DNA of 9,834 nucleotides from an uncultured Fidelibacterota bacterium (GCA_937893835.1 CALCSS010000003.1:1-9834), one strand, 5' to 3'; numbered from the stretch's first letter, positions 1 through 6,869 are shown. Numbers and translations: made by a program. The notes: a model not told the origin generated them from the letters alone.

Positions 1-195
1 CAATGCATCTGGATCAATGTTATTAGCTCTACCGGATAGATGCGTTAGGATAGGTCTAAAACGTTTGCCTCTACTTCTAATGGAATAACGTATAGGGTCA
101 TAAAGATATTTAGGAGTTTCTGGTATTGGAATATTCTTTAGGCCATTATTTACTTCTGAGCGTATAAACTCGATCAGTTCTTTGAATTCCAACAC
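1..195 (-). CDS. Polyprenyl diphosphate synthase (FPP/GGPP synthase family), N-terminal part, runs off the window
   Basis: The first 65 codons of a trans-prenyltransferase are visible, and the gene continues beyond base 1. The family condenses isopentenyl diphosphate with allylic diphosphates to make farnesyl, geranylgeranyl or longer diphosphates for quinones and lipid carriers. Support is the block YDPIRYSIRSRGKRFRPIL at residues 32-50, matching the conserved N-terminal 'Y-x(n)-GGKR-x-RP-x-L' motif in which the Lys and Arg residues bind the IPP diphosphate. The first Gly of GGKR is Arg here. The Asp-rich DDxxD motifs lie outside the window. The chosen start is GTG at 195-193. It shares one base with the TAG stop of the upstream mutase and has GGTGGA just upstream, so translational coupling is likely. 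Product chain length cannot be told from this fragment. Confidence 0.8.
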   Translation of the reverse strand, partial: MLEFKELIEFIRSEVNNGLKNIPIPETPKYLYDPIRYSIRSRGKRFRPILTHLSGRANNIDPDAL

Positions 196-1583
196 TAATG
201 TCCACCAAGTTTCAAGTCACCAAATTCTTTTAGTTTGCTCAAGACCAAATCCATTATCTCATCTTTTCTTTGGACTGAACTCGCTTCAAATCGGCATACA
301 ATGACTGGCTGAGTGTTAGATGAACGAACCAACCCCCATCCATCACCAAACTTTATCCGAACACCATCTACAGTTATACAGTCGTAGTGCTCAGTAAAAT
401 AATCTATGGCCTTTTCTGTGATAATAAACTTTTCTTCATCGTTTTTTGCTTCCAATCGCATTTCTGGGGTGGAATGATAGACTGGAATTTCAGATCTCAA
501 TTGTGATAAACTTTTTTCTGTTCGTGATAATAATTCAAGTAATCTTGCTGCAACATAGAGCGCATCATCATAGCCATAATAATCATCAGCAAAAAATATG
601 TGCCCACTCATTTCGCCGCCAAACTTACATCCTAGTTCTGCCATTTTCTGTTTTATCAGTGAATGTCCTGTCTTCCACATAACTGGATTACCTCCATATC
701 GATGAATCATATCTTCCAAAGCCTGTGAACATTTCACATCGAATAATACATCTTCACCTTCTTTAAGTATATCGGGTAAGAAAAGAGACATAAGTTGATC
801 GGCCCAAAGAATATCACCTTTCTCATCCACAACTCCAACTCGATCTGCATCTCCATCAAATGCTATGCCTAGATCATATTCTCCTGTTTTAATTTGATCA
901 ATAAGATCAATAAGATTTTCCTCAACTGTGGGATCTGGATGATGGTTTGGAAACGTACCATCAGGTTCACAATAAAGTTCTTTTAATTCTACACCCAGTG
1001 ATTTAAATAATTCTGGAGCATTGATTGCTGCTGCTGCATTTCCACAGTCCATAACCACTTTCAGTGGTTTCTCTATATTGATCTTCTCCATGATCATTTT
1101 ATTATATACTTCAAGTATCTTGAACCGTGCCTCCGTTCCCTCACCTTCGTCAAAATCCATATTATCTATCAAATGATATAGTGTCTGTATGTCATCTCCA
1201 TAGACTGGTTTTTTATTCATTGAGAGTTTGAATCCATTGAATTCTGGAGGATTGTGACTTCCAGTGATCTGAACTGCCGAAGAGACTCCAAGATGAAACA
1301 TGGAAAAGTAATTGACAGGTGTTGGTAGTATTCCAAGATTGATCACATCAATCCCAGTAGAAAGAACACCAATTTTAAATTGGTCAATGAGCATTGGTGT
1401 AGTAAGTCTTATATCACCACTGATGGCCACCTCCCGACCACCTGCACGGCTTACAAAAGTACCAAATGCCTTTCCTAATTTGGTTACAACATGCTCAGGG
1501 AAATCTTCGGCAACATTACCTCGAATATCATATTCACGAAAAATATAGGGATTTAATACAGCCATCTTAGAATCCATCTCCAT
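195..1583 (-). CDS. Phosphomannomutase/phosphoglucomutase (alpha-D-phosphohexomutase superfamily)
   Basis: A cytosolic enzyme that interconverts hexose 6-phosphate and hexose 1-phosphate, supplying mannose-1-P or glucose-1-P for nucleotide sugars used in envelope polysaccharide. All four superfamily signatures are present in order. These are the catalytic phosphoserine loop TGSHNP (Ser109), the Mg-binding loop DGDADR (243-248), the sugar-specificity loop GEMSGH (323-328) and the phosphate-binding loop RSSNTQP (420-426). The length of 462 aa is typical of the AlgC/ManB branch, and the sugar loop and N-terminal 'FREYDIRG' fit bifunctional PMM/PGM. The start is uncertain: the first ATG (1583) has no good ribosome site, whereas the ATG at 1565 has GGAG about 12 nt upstream and begins MAVLNPYIFREYDIRG, as relatives often do. 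The stop overlaps the GTG start of the prenyl synthase, suggesting co-translation. The upstream gap to the aminotransferase is about 63 AT-rich bases. Confidence 0.93.
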   Translation of the reverse strand: MEMDSKMAVLNPYIFREYDIRGNVAEDFPEHVVTKLGKAFGTFVSRAGGREVAISGDIRLTTPMLIDQFKIGVLSTGIDVINLGILPTPVNYFSMFHLGVSSAVQITGSHNPPEFNGFKLSMNKKPVYGDDIQTLYHLIDNMDFDEGEGTEARFKILEVYNKMIMEKINIEKPLKVVMDCGNAAAAINAPELFKSLGVELKELYCEPDGTFPNHHPDPTVEENLIDLIDQIKTGEYDLGIAFDGDADRVGVVDEKGDILWADQLMSLFLPDILKEGEDVLFDVKCSQALEDMIHRYGGNPVMWKTGHSLIKQKMAELGCKFGGEMSGHIFFADDYYGYDDALYVAARLLELLSRTEKSLSQLRSEIPVYHSTPEMRLEAKNDEEKFIITEKAIDYFTEHYDCITVDGVRIKFGDGWGLVRSSNTQPVIVCRFEASSVQRKDEIMDLVLSKLKEFGDLKLGGH

Positions 1584-1646
1584 TGCTAAAGGTTAAATGA
1601 GTCGTAATTATTAAAATATTAATTCTAAAATTTATCTAATTTTTCT

Positions 1647-2759
1647 CTATTTTTTATCACTCAAAAAAGATTTGACTCTTTTTAAGGCACTTTCAACATA
1701 ATCAGTTGGTGTTCCATAGCCAAATCGCACATACCCTTCTAGGCCATGCCATTTTCCGGCAGTAAGCAATACACTATGGTGATCTCTTAGATCAAAAACA
1801 AATTCTTCAGAGCTCATCTCAAGATTTATTTTAGCAAAAGTTATTGCAGCTGCCTCTGGTCTAGATAAGGTGATCGAAGGCAGGTCTGCTGCCCAATCAC
1901 AGAGTAGATCTAGGTTATGGTTCAAGTGATCCTTGGTCCGGTCTAATATTTTTCTTCTTCTTTCCTCTGTGAGGATCCTTGATGCTATCCAATCACTTAG
2001 GTAGGATACATTAATGACCGTAAAGTCATGAAATGACCATGCTTTATCAATATATGCCTTAGAACCAACGGTCCAACCAATGCGAAGTCCAGGCAGGCTA
2101 TATGCTTTTGAAAGACCGGCATTTACTATGGTCTTATTTGTTGCACCTGCAAAAGATCGACACTCAACCCCATTAAGTTCAGCACCTCTATAGACCTCAT
2201 CGGAAAGAATCCAACAGTCTAGATCTTCAGCGATCTCAATGACCCTATCCATAACCTCATTCTTCATTATTGCACCCGTTGGATTATTTGGATTACAGAC
2301 CACTATCATTTTTGTATTGGAAGATACAATGGTTTTTAACTCATCTGGGTCCCATTGCCAGCCTATTTCCTGCCTGATAGGAAGTGTTTTAACATCAATG
2401 CCAAAACTACGTGCCAAGTGATAGATCTGTAGATAATTGGGAACCATATATATTATCTCATCACCTCTTTCCAATTGTGTCATTATAGATAGAAAATTTG
2501 CTTCTGCAGATCCTGATGTGATCAATACGTTATCCAAAGATAGATTCTGATCATACATATCAATAACTCTCTTTCTTAATTGAGGTGTTCCATTCGTATA
2601 TCCATAAAAGAGTTCTGTATCCAATACCTGTTCCTGTTCTTCACTGGTAAGTATCTCAGAGATCTTCAATGGATGAACGCCACTCTCAGATAGATTATAA
2701 TCTACTTCATTCTCAAATAATGATTGATTTCGTTCAAGTTGAAATTCTTCAAATCTCAT
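1647..2759 (-). CDS. PLP-dependent aminotransferase, class I/II (fold type I)
   Basis: A cytosolic pyridoxal-phosphate aminotransferase of 370 aa. Visible landmarks are the cofactor phosphate-binding turn near TSGSAEANF (81-89), the NPNNPTG motif (156-162), Asp187 with Tyr190 contacting the pyridine ring, the Schiff-base lysine Lys218 in SKAYSLPGLRIGW, and the distal carboxylate-binding Arg345 in YVRFGYGTP. A longer open frame extends to 2822, but the ATG at 2759 is preferred because it has GGAG seven bases upstream and begins MRFEEFQLER, after which family-like sequence (NLSESGVHPL) starts. This start lies inside the end of the cyclodeaminase gene, giving an 11-nt overlap and probable translational coupling. 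The N-terminal 'NLSESGVHPL' block recalls aminotransferases annotated as capreomycidine-synthase-like, but the amino donor and acceptor cannot be deduced. A substrate that the neighbouring cyclodeaminase makes or consumes is the simplest guess. Confidence 0.9.
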   Translation of the reverse strand: MRFEEFQLERNQSLFENEVDYNLSESGVHPLKISEILTSEEQEQVLDTELFYGYTNGTPQLRKRVIDMYDQNLSLDNVLITSGSAEANFLSIMTQLERGDEIIYMVPNYLQIYHLARSFGIDVKTLPIRQEIGWQWDPDELKTIVSSNTKMIVVCNPNNPTGAIMKNEVMDRVIEIAEDLDCWILSDEVYRGAELNGVECRSFAGATNKTIVNAGLSKAYSLPGLRIGWTVGSKAYIDKAWSFHDFTVINVSYLSDWIASRILTEERRRKILDRTKDHLNHNLDLLCDWAADLPSITLSRPEAAAITFAKINLEMSSEEFVFDLRDHHSVLLTAGKWHGLEGYVRFGYGTPTDYVESALKRVKSFLSDKK

Positions 2760-3708
2760 TTTTTGTCTCCATATATTGTTTATAGACAGCAGAGGCAATC
2801 TGAATGTCTTGTACAGCCACACCAGTTAGGTCAGCCACTGTAATTTGTGAATGGTGCTCTCTTCCTGGATGCTGGCCTGAGAGGATATGTCCCAGCTCGA
2901 CGATATGGTCAACGCAAGTTAGACCATCTTTTATCGCACATGCTATCTCGCCTCTTTCCTGACATTGCTCAATACTGTCTGCCACCACTAGATCAGCTTT
3001 TTCAATTATTCCTGGACCTAATTCTCTTTTATCAGGAGTATCAGAACCCATTGCAGTAATATGAGTCCCTTGCAATATGTCATCATCAGAAACCAAGTGT
3101 TCTTTGCTCGCTGTAGTTGTAATGATCAGATTGCATTTTGATGCTACCTCTTTAGCTGAGTTACCTAATACGACTTCAAATCCCACTTTATTCATATCAT
3201 TTTTGTAGATGTTCATTTTATTTTCATTACGACCCCAGACCATTACCTGTCTACAGTCTGTAATATTAGCTAAATATTCAACCTGAAGTCTAGCCTGGAG
3301 ACCAGTTCCGAATACTCCTATCCTTTCTATCTGATTGGAAAATCTTTGTGCACAAATTTGACCAGCAATAGCTGTACGAATATCAGTTAGCAACGCATCA
3401 TCCAATAAGATTGCTTCTGGCTTACCTGTCCTTTGATCAAATAATAGCATCATTCCCTGTCCATTGGGTATACCGTATTTTTCATTTTCCCAAAATCCTG
3501 AAGCGATCTTTATGACATAATAGGAATCACCAATGATATATCCATATTTAATATGTACATCTCCTGGTGGATCATCAAAGGTCAATTCCCCTACGGGTGG
3601 AATAATACTACCACCCTTGGAATATGAAATAAATCCCTCTTCGATGATCGGAACCAGGTCCAGCCCATTTAGAATATTGATTATTCTTTTCTTATCTAAT
3701 ATATGCAT
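2749..3708 (-). CDS. Ornithine cyclodeaminase / mu-crystallin family protein
   Basis: A 319-aa NAD(P)-dependent enzyme of the family that includes ornithine cyclodeaminase (ornithine to proline plus ammonia), alanine dehydrogenase of archaea, ketimine reductases and EutC. Evidence: the N-terminal block PPVGELTF and GDVHIKYGY, Lys67 in VIKIASGF, Arg111 in LTDIRTAIAG, a Rossmann dinucleotide loop GTGLQAR (134-140), Asp223 in AMGSDTPDKREL aligned with the catalytic Asp of ornithine cyclodeaminase, and the C-terminal ITVADLTGVAVQDI. The characteristic Lys, Arg and Asp of the active site are therefore kept, so the protein should be active. The start ATG has AAGG three bases upstream, which is rather close. 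The gene follows the lipoprotein by 32 nt and overlaps the aminotransferase by 11 nt. Reaction specificity is not decided by the motifs: ornithine cyclisation, imino-acid reduction or reductive amination are all possible. Confidence 0.9.
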   Translation of the reverse strand: MHILDKKRIINILNGLDLVPIIEEGFISYSKGGSIIPPVGELTFDDPPGDVHIKYGYIIGDSYYVIKIASGFWENEKYGIPNGQGMMLLFDQRTGKPEAILLDDALLTDIRTAIAGQICAQRFSNQIERIGVFGTGLQARLQVEYLANITDCRQVMVWGRNENKMNIYKNDMNKVGFEVVLGNSAKEVASKCNLIITTTASKEHLVSDDDILQGTHITAMGSDTPDKRELGPGIIEKADLVVADSIEQCQERGEIACAIKDGLTCVDHIVELGHILSGQHPGREHHSQITVADLTGVAVQDIQIASAVYKQYMETKNEI

Positions 3709-3740
3709 CTGCCTTAATGAATCTATCGTGATCTAGAGGA

Positions 3741-4580
3741 TCATTCTAAAAATAAATCAAGCGTTTGCTTGCTAGGGCATGTCATTATAGATGGAATGAT
3801 CTCCATAAAAAGTGAATATGACCTTGGTAATTTTGATTGTAATTCATCTCCATCAACTATAGACCATTCACTTTGTTCTGGTCCATAGTACTTCCTCAGA
3901 TTCCAGGCTGTATATATAACCCAATATGCATACTCTTGTATAATAACCCTATTCCTAATACCAATATTCGAGATATTAGAATAAGATGAAATATCATAAT
4001 ACCCAAGCGATATTGCCTCTTGGGTCAGGTCATATAGTTTAGATGAAGAAGTAAGACCCCAATCCGATGGGAATGTATAGTGTGCACCTATATCTGTCAA
4101 ATGGTGAAGGATGTGCTCTACCACCTCCATAACAGGATCTGAGACACCCTCCATTATAATGTCACACACGCTGTTCTCATCCATGAGCCCATCTAAACTG
4201 GTCTCACTCCAATCCTCACCATAGAATAAAGGAATAACTGTATTATATAGGTAAAGATTTTTTAATAATGTTTGTTGTAAAAGAGTGTCAGTACTTTCAT
4301 TCACAATAAATATTTCACTGATGGTCTGAGCCACATTTTGCATGAATGAAGTAGAGACCTCATCCCCAGCTATCAAAGTAATCCCGCAAACATTTACTTT
4401 TTTTGTAAAAGATGGGTGTGTGTCTGTAGGCACGACCGATCCTACCTGATAGAGATCTTCCGATATCATTCCAATTGGATCACGCTGAACACAATCCAAA
4501 GTCACCGTATTTCCTAATTCCATTTTATCCGATGCACAAGAATAAAAAAGAACAACAAATTGAATAATAAATATTTTCAT
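3741..4580 (-). CDS. Probable lipoprotein of unknown function with an EHxxHH motif
   Basis: I do not recognise a named family. The 279-aa product opens with Lys2, a hydrophobic stretch (residues 3-13) and Cys15, which fits a short lipoprotein signal, although the residues before the Cys (Phe-Tyr-Ser) are a poor lipobox. Alternatively it has a signal peptide cut nearby. Four more cysteines follow (30, 65, 139, 268) and could form disulfides in the periplasm. The central part has VVEHILHHLTDIGAHY (Glu155, His156, His159, His160), then an acidic helix with QEAISLGYYDISSY and, about 60 residues after the His cluster, IIQEYAYW with Glu216. This His/Glu spacing recalls zincin-type metal sites without matching HExxH. 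It is preceded by an extended -10 promoter. It sits 32 nt ahead of the cyclodeaminase gene, so may be read into that operon, but a functional link is not evident. Confidence 0.75.
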   Translation of the reverse strand: MKIFIIQFVVLFYSCASDKMELGNTVTLDCVQRDPIGMISEDLYQVGSVVPTDTHPSFTKKVNVCGITLIAGDEVSTSFMQNVAQTISEIFIVNESTDTLLQQTLLKNLYLYNTVIPLFYGEDWSETSLDGLMDENSVCDIIMEGVSDPVMEVVEHILHHLTDIGAHYTFPSDWGLTSSSKLYDLTQEAISLGYYDISSYSNISNIGIRNRVIIQEYAYWVIYTAWNLRKYYGPEQSEWSIVDGDELQSKLPRSYSLFMEIIPSIMTCPSKQTLDLFLE

Positions 4581-4643
4581 ATTACCTAATTATGTTAATT
4601 ATTATTGCCTATAAAAACTATTTGCTAAATCACACCCTGTTCA

Positions 4644-4673
4644 ATTATATCAGTTACCTATTAAAAAGTACAA
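4644..4673 (-). promoter_or_regulatory. Candidate extended -10 promoter for the minus-strand lipoprotein gene
   Basis: On the minus strand a perfect TATAAT (4644-4649) is preceded by TG with one base between, giving an extended -10 (TGATATAAT). A weak -35 TTGTAC (4668-4673) lies 18 bases upstream. Transcription would start near 4637 and leave a leader of about 57 nt before the ATG at 4580. Such boxes arise by chance in AT-rich DNA, so the position in a divergent intergenic region is part of the support. Confidence 0.42.
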
Positions 4674-4742
4674 TCTATGAAGATGTTAATTATTTAATTT
4701 ATTATTTCATATTTCCATTAAATTTATCAAACAAAGTTGAAA

Positions 4743-4748
4743 TATAAT
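4743..4748 (+). promoter_or_regulatory. Candidate -10 box for the Popeye-like/MOSC gene pair
   Basis: TATAAT lies 24 bases ahead of the ATG at 4773, in the 192-base divergent region shared with the minus-strand lipoprotein gene. No recognisable -35 hexamer is present at 16-19 bases upstream, and no Shine-Dalgarno sequence precedes the ATG. The rest of the region 4581-4772 is very AT-rich and shows no repeats or gene. Confidence 0.25.
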
Positions 4749-4772
4749 TAATATCTAAAATTATCCGACCTT

Positions 4773-5435
4773 ATGGATCAATCAGTTATAATATTAAATA
4801 TGGGCTATGCGTTAACATTCATAGCTTTGGCAATAAGAGAAGTTCTATGGCTTAGAACGACACTTACAGCAGCACAGATCTCACTATTTTCTTATCATTA
4901 CTTTTATGCTGACAATACATCTGCAGCCTTTTGGACTGCTATATTTGTAATCGTAAATACTTACAATATCATAAAGATATTATTAGATAGACGCCCCAAG
5001 ATGATTCCGGATGAGATACGAGATCTCTATTATAGCATATTCAAAAACTTAACCTCAAATGAATTCCTTTATTTTTGGAATATGGGTACAATAAAATCTG
5101 TTAAAGATCATTATTTGATCAAATCTGGTGACCATCAGGATAATCTATTACTTGTCTTATCTGGCACAGCAAATGTCGAGGTTAATGAAATGCCAATCGC
5201 TAGCTTAGATAGAGGTGCATTTATAGCTGAGATCAGTTTTTTATCAGGCGAACCAGCATCTGCTGATGTTCATGCCACAGGTGAACTGATATTCGTATCT
5301 TGGAATAGTGAGAGATTGAAAAATTTGAAGCATGATAATCCTGCGTTTTGGATGAAATTACAACATGCTTTATCAGAAGATCTTATAAAGAAAATCAAAC
5401 CACAAGCAAAGAAAGATTCTCAAATCGCAGAATAA
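4773..5435 (+). CDS. Popeye-like membrane protein with cyclic-nucleotide-binding-like domain
   Basis: A 220-aa protein with three predicted membrane segments (about residues 6-24, 30-46 and 52-71), a short basic linker (DRRPK) and one beta-barrel domain of the CAP/cNMP-binding type (about 85-190). The barrel shows LLLVLSGTANVEV, a Gly148-x-Phe150 turn and the phosphate-binding-cassette region FIAEISFLSGEPASADV (150-166). The layout of three helices plus one C-terminal cNMP-like domain is that of Popeye-domain proteins, which occur in bacteria as well as animals. Glu153 of the cassette is kept, but the Arg that normally holds the cyclic phosphate (in P-R-x-A-T-V) is Ala162, so ordinary cAMP binding is doubtful. 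The C-terminal tail is Lys-rich. The MOSC gene begins six bases after the stop, so the two are probably one transcript. Function is unknown: a membrane sensor or scaffold is an inference from architecture. Confidence 0.82.
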   Translation: MDQSVIILNMGYALTFIALAIREVLWLRTTLTAAQISLFSYHYFYADNTSAAFWTAIFVIVNTYNIIKILLDRRPKMIPDEIRDLYYSIFKNLTSNEFLYFWNMGTIKSVKDHYLIKSGDHQDNLLLVLSGTANVEVNEMPIASLDRGAFIAEISFLSGEPASADVHATGELIFVSWNSERLKNLKHDNPAFWMKLQHALSEDLIKKIKPQAKKDSQIAE

Positions 5436-5441
5436 TAATGT

Positions 5442-5927
5442 ATGGATTCCAAAATCTTCCAAATAAATATTAAACCAAATACCAAGAATGAAAGAGGTTT
5501 GCCAAAGATGGCTGTAAACGATGCTTTCATTACAAAACTAGGACTTAAAGGCGACCATAATAATTTCAGGTCTACAAAAAAAGCTGATGATCCTGATATG
5601 GCTGTACTTATAATAACGCAGGATATCATTGATGAGTTGAACAATGAGGGATGGCCCATCAAGCCTGGAGATCTTGGGGAGAATCTCACTATTACAGGTC
5701 TAGACTATAGATCAATTAAACCAGGTCAGATCTTAGATGTTGGGTCTGCTAAAATTCAGATATCATTCATCTGTGAACCATGCACTAATCTTAGGGTATT
5801 GTCTTATGTTGGAAACGAAAAAGTAAATACATTCATTAAAACAATGATGAATAGACGTGGATGGTACTCAAAAGTATTGAGATCTGGGAAAGTGTCAAAA
5901 AATGATAAGGTTTCTTTATCTAAGTAA
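5442..5927 (+). CDS. Small stand-alone MOSC-domain protein
   Basis: A 161-aa soluble protein that is essentially one MOSC (molybdenum cofactor sulfurase C-terminal) domain. Landmarks are the GLKGDHN turn near 35-40, KPGDLGENLTITGLD (74-88), the conserved cysteine site CEPCTNL (Cys111 and Cys114) and the C-terminal RRGWYSKVLRSGKV (138-151). In the family the conserved Cys carries sulfur or coordinates the molybdenum cofactor, and stand-alone members such as YiiM act in reduction of N-hydroxylated compounds. Which of these applies here cannot be read from sequence. Length is normal for a single-domain member. It starts six bases after the Popeye-like gene, with no clear Shine-Dalgarno site, and is followed by a good hairpin terminator, so the pair forms a closed two-gene unit. 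No molybdopterin-enzyme gene lies in the window. Confidence 0.88.
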   Translation: MDSKIFQINIKPNTKNERGLPKMAVNDAFITKLGLKGDHNNFRSTKKADDPDMAVLIITQDIIDELNNEGWPIKPGDLGENLTITGLDYRSIKPGQILDVGSAKIQISFICEPCTNLRVLSYVGNEKVNTFIKTMMNRRGWYSKVLRSGKVSKNDKVSLSK

Positions 5928-5950
5928 TTGAAATTATTTGTCCATTAAAG

Positions 5951-5979
5951 AAAAACCCGCCAAAATGACGGGTTTTTTT
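5951..5979. terminator. Bidirectional intrinsic terminator between the MOSC gene and tRNA-fMet
   Basis: The arms AAAAACCCG (5951-5959) and CGGGTTTTT (5969-5977) form a 9-bp stem around a 9-base loop, followed by a run of seven T on the plus strand. On the minus strand the same stem is followed by T-rich sequence, so it can end both the plus-strand MOSC transcript and the minus-strand tRNA transcript. It lies 24 bases after the MOSC stop and starts almost at the tRNA 3' end. Confidence 0.85.
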
Positions 5980-5980
5980 G

Positions 5981-6054
5981 TAGCGGGGGAAGGATTCGAA
6001 CCTCCGACCTCAGGGTTATGAGCCCTGCGAGCTACCAGACTGCTCCACCCCGCG
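5981..6054 (-). tRNA. Initiator tRNA-fMet (anticodon CAT)
   Basis: A 74-base cloverleaf on the minus strand. The acceptor is CGCGGGG with CCCCGCT, the D arm GAGC...GCTC, the anticodon stem CAGGG/CCCTG around the loop CTCATAA (anticodon at 6018-6020), and the T arm GGAGG-TTCGAAT-CCTTC. Initiator hallmarks are visible: an unpaired position 1/72 (C against T), three successive G-C pairs at the base of the anticodon stem, and the A11-T24 pair in the D stem. The 3' CCA is not encoded, since the gene sequence continues CAA after the discriminator A, so CCA must be added by the nucleotidyltransferase. In most characterised bacterial initiators position 72 is A. Here it is T, which still prevents pairing with C1. 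Confidence 0.95.
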
Positions 6055-6081
6055 ATCATATTTAATTCTTATAGGGTTTGA

Positions 6082-6118
6082 GGACGGGCATATTAGATAA
6101 TTATTGGTTCTTTCACAA
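6082..6118 (-). promoter_or_regulatory. Candidate promoter for tRNA-fMet with GC-rich discriminator
   Basis: On the minus strand, TTGTGA (6113-6118) and TAATAT (6090-6095) are separated by exactly 17 bases, each matching four of six sigma-70 consensus positions. Directly after the -10 comes GCCCGTCC, a GC-rich block that stands out in this AT-rich region and resembles the discriminator of stringently controlled stable-RNA promoters. The start would lie about 30 bases before the tRNA 5' end, leaving a short leader for RNase P. The rest of 6119-6242 shows no gene, and I see only weak -10-like sequences (for example TAAAAT at 6212-6217) ahead of the plus-strand gene. Confidence 0.42.
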
Positions 6119-6242
6119 GAAGACTTTACCTAAATATTCACTTATAAAAACAAGATATAAATATAAATGCTTTAAGAAAGATAAACTTTAGGATAAATTT
6201 GTTCGTTATGATAAAATTCGGCCCAAATTTTAATGGCAAATA

Positions 6243-6869
6243 ATGGAAACTGGTAAAGAATTCAATGCACTCCTTCAGGTTTTATCTGGAGAGCAGCAGG
6301 TAATACAACGAACCGATCAAAAAGCCTTCACCCTTCTATCTATCTTGGGGGTGTTTATGGTCTTTTTTATCGTTCACTTCCCAAAGATCCAGATGAATTT
6401 CTTCATCTTCACTATGATGATGATATACTTCACCTCAGCAATGGCAACGATCTATTACCTTGTGAGAGTGATCATACCAAGAATTAGCAAACATAGGAAT
6501 CAATCCGAAAATGAAGAGGCAACTACCTTTTTTAATAGGATTATTCGATGGATTAGAAGATACAAGATTCAACCTGATTATGTGGAGATTGGAGAGAATG
6601 AAGTGATAAACCCTACCTTTTTTGCCGGAATCAGTCGATTTAGAAATTCTGATGAATACGCTGTCTATTTAAAATCCATAGCAAAGAATGAGGATGGCCT
6701 CTATGAGATGTTTGCTTCCCAAGTTTTTGCTTTAGGAACCATCAATCAAGTAAAAAATGAGAATGTACGTCTAGCACTCTATTTCTTTATATCTGCTTTG
6801 GTATCAGAATTATTGATCATAATGTCAATGGCATATTCAATAGCACTTCCCTATTTATTCTCTAATTAA
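6243..6869 (+). CDS. Membrane protein resembling Pycsar TM effectors (DUF5706/PycTM-like)
   Basis: A 208-aa protein with two adjacent membrane helices near the N-terminus (about 29-47 and 52-78), a cytoplasmic central region of about 100 residues, and a third helix at the C-terminus (about 177-203). The sequence pattern follows the family named for Pycsar effectors. A helix with QRTDQKAFTLLSILG leads into the first membrane segment, then NPTFFAGISRF (123-133) and EYAVYL (138-143), then a helix ending NENVRLALYFF before the last membrane segment. In Pycsar, cCMP or cUMP made by a partner cyclase activates the effector, which damages the membrane and aborts phage infection. No cyclase gene is visible here, so a defence role is not established. 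Its stop TAA shares a base with the ATG of the collagen-like lipoprotein gene. No Shine-Dalgarno sequence is evident. Family assignment is from memory of pattern and not from a search. Confidence 0.7.
   Translation: METGKEFNALLQVLSGEQQVIQRTDQKAFTLLSILGVFMVFFIVHFPKIQMNFFIFTMMMIYFTSAMATIYYLVRVIIPRISKHRNQSENEEATTFFNRIIRWIRRYKIQPDYVEIGENEVINPTFFAGISRFRNSDEYAVYLKSIAKNEDGLYEMFASQVFALGTINQVKNENVRLALYFFISALVSELLIIMSMAYSIALPYLFSN

Noticed and set aside
446..682. Plus-strand frame of 78 codons opposite the mutase gene
   Set aside because: It lies wholly antisense to a strongly supported phosphohexomutase and has low-complexity His/Leu-rich translation typical of a shadow frame.
2760..2822. N-terminal extension of the aminotransferase up to an ATG at 2822
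   Set aside because: The extra 21 residues are encoded inside the cyclodeaminase gene, lack a ribosome site and do not resemble the family. The ATG at 2759 has GGAG at good spacing.
5420..5689. Minus-strand frame of 89 codons opposite the MOSC gene
   Set aside because: The plus-strand MOSC domain is clear, and the antisense translation shows no motif.
5951..6054. tRNA gene as an integration site for a mobile island carrying the Pycsar-like gene
   Set aside because: I found no integrase and no direct repeat of the tRNA 3' end elsewhere in the window, and base composition does not shift across the tRNA.
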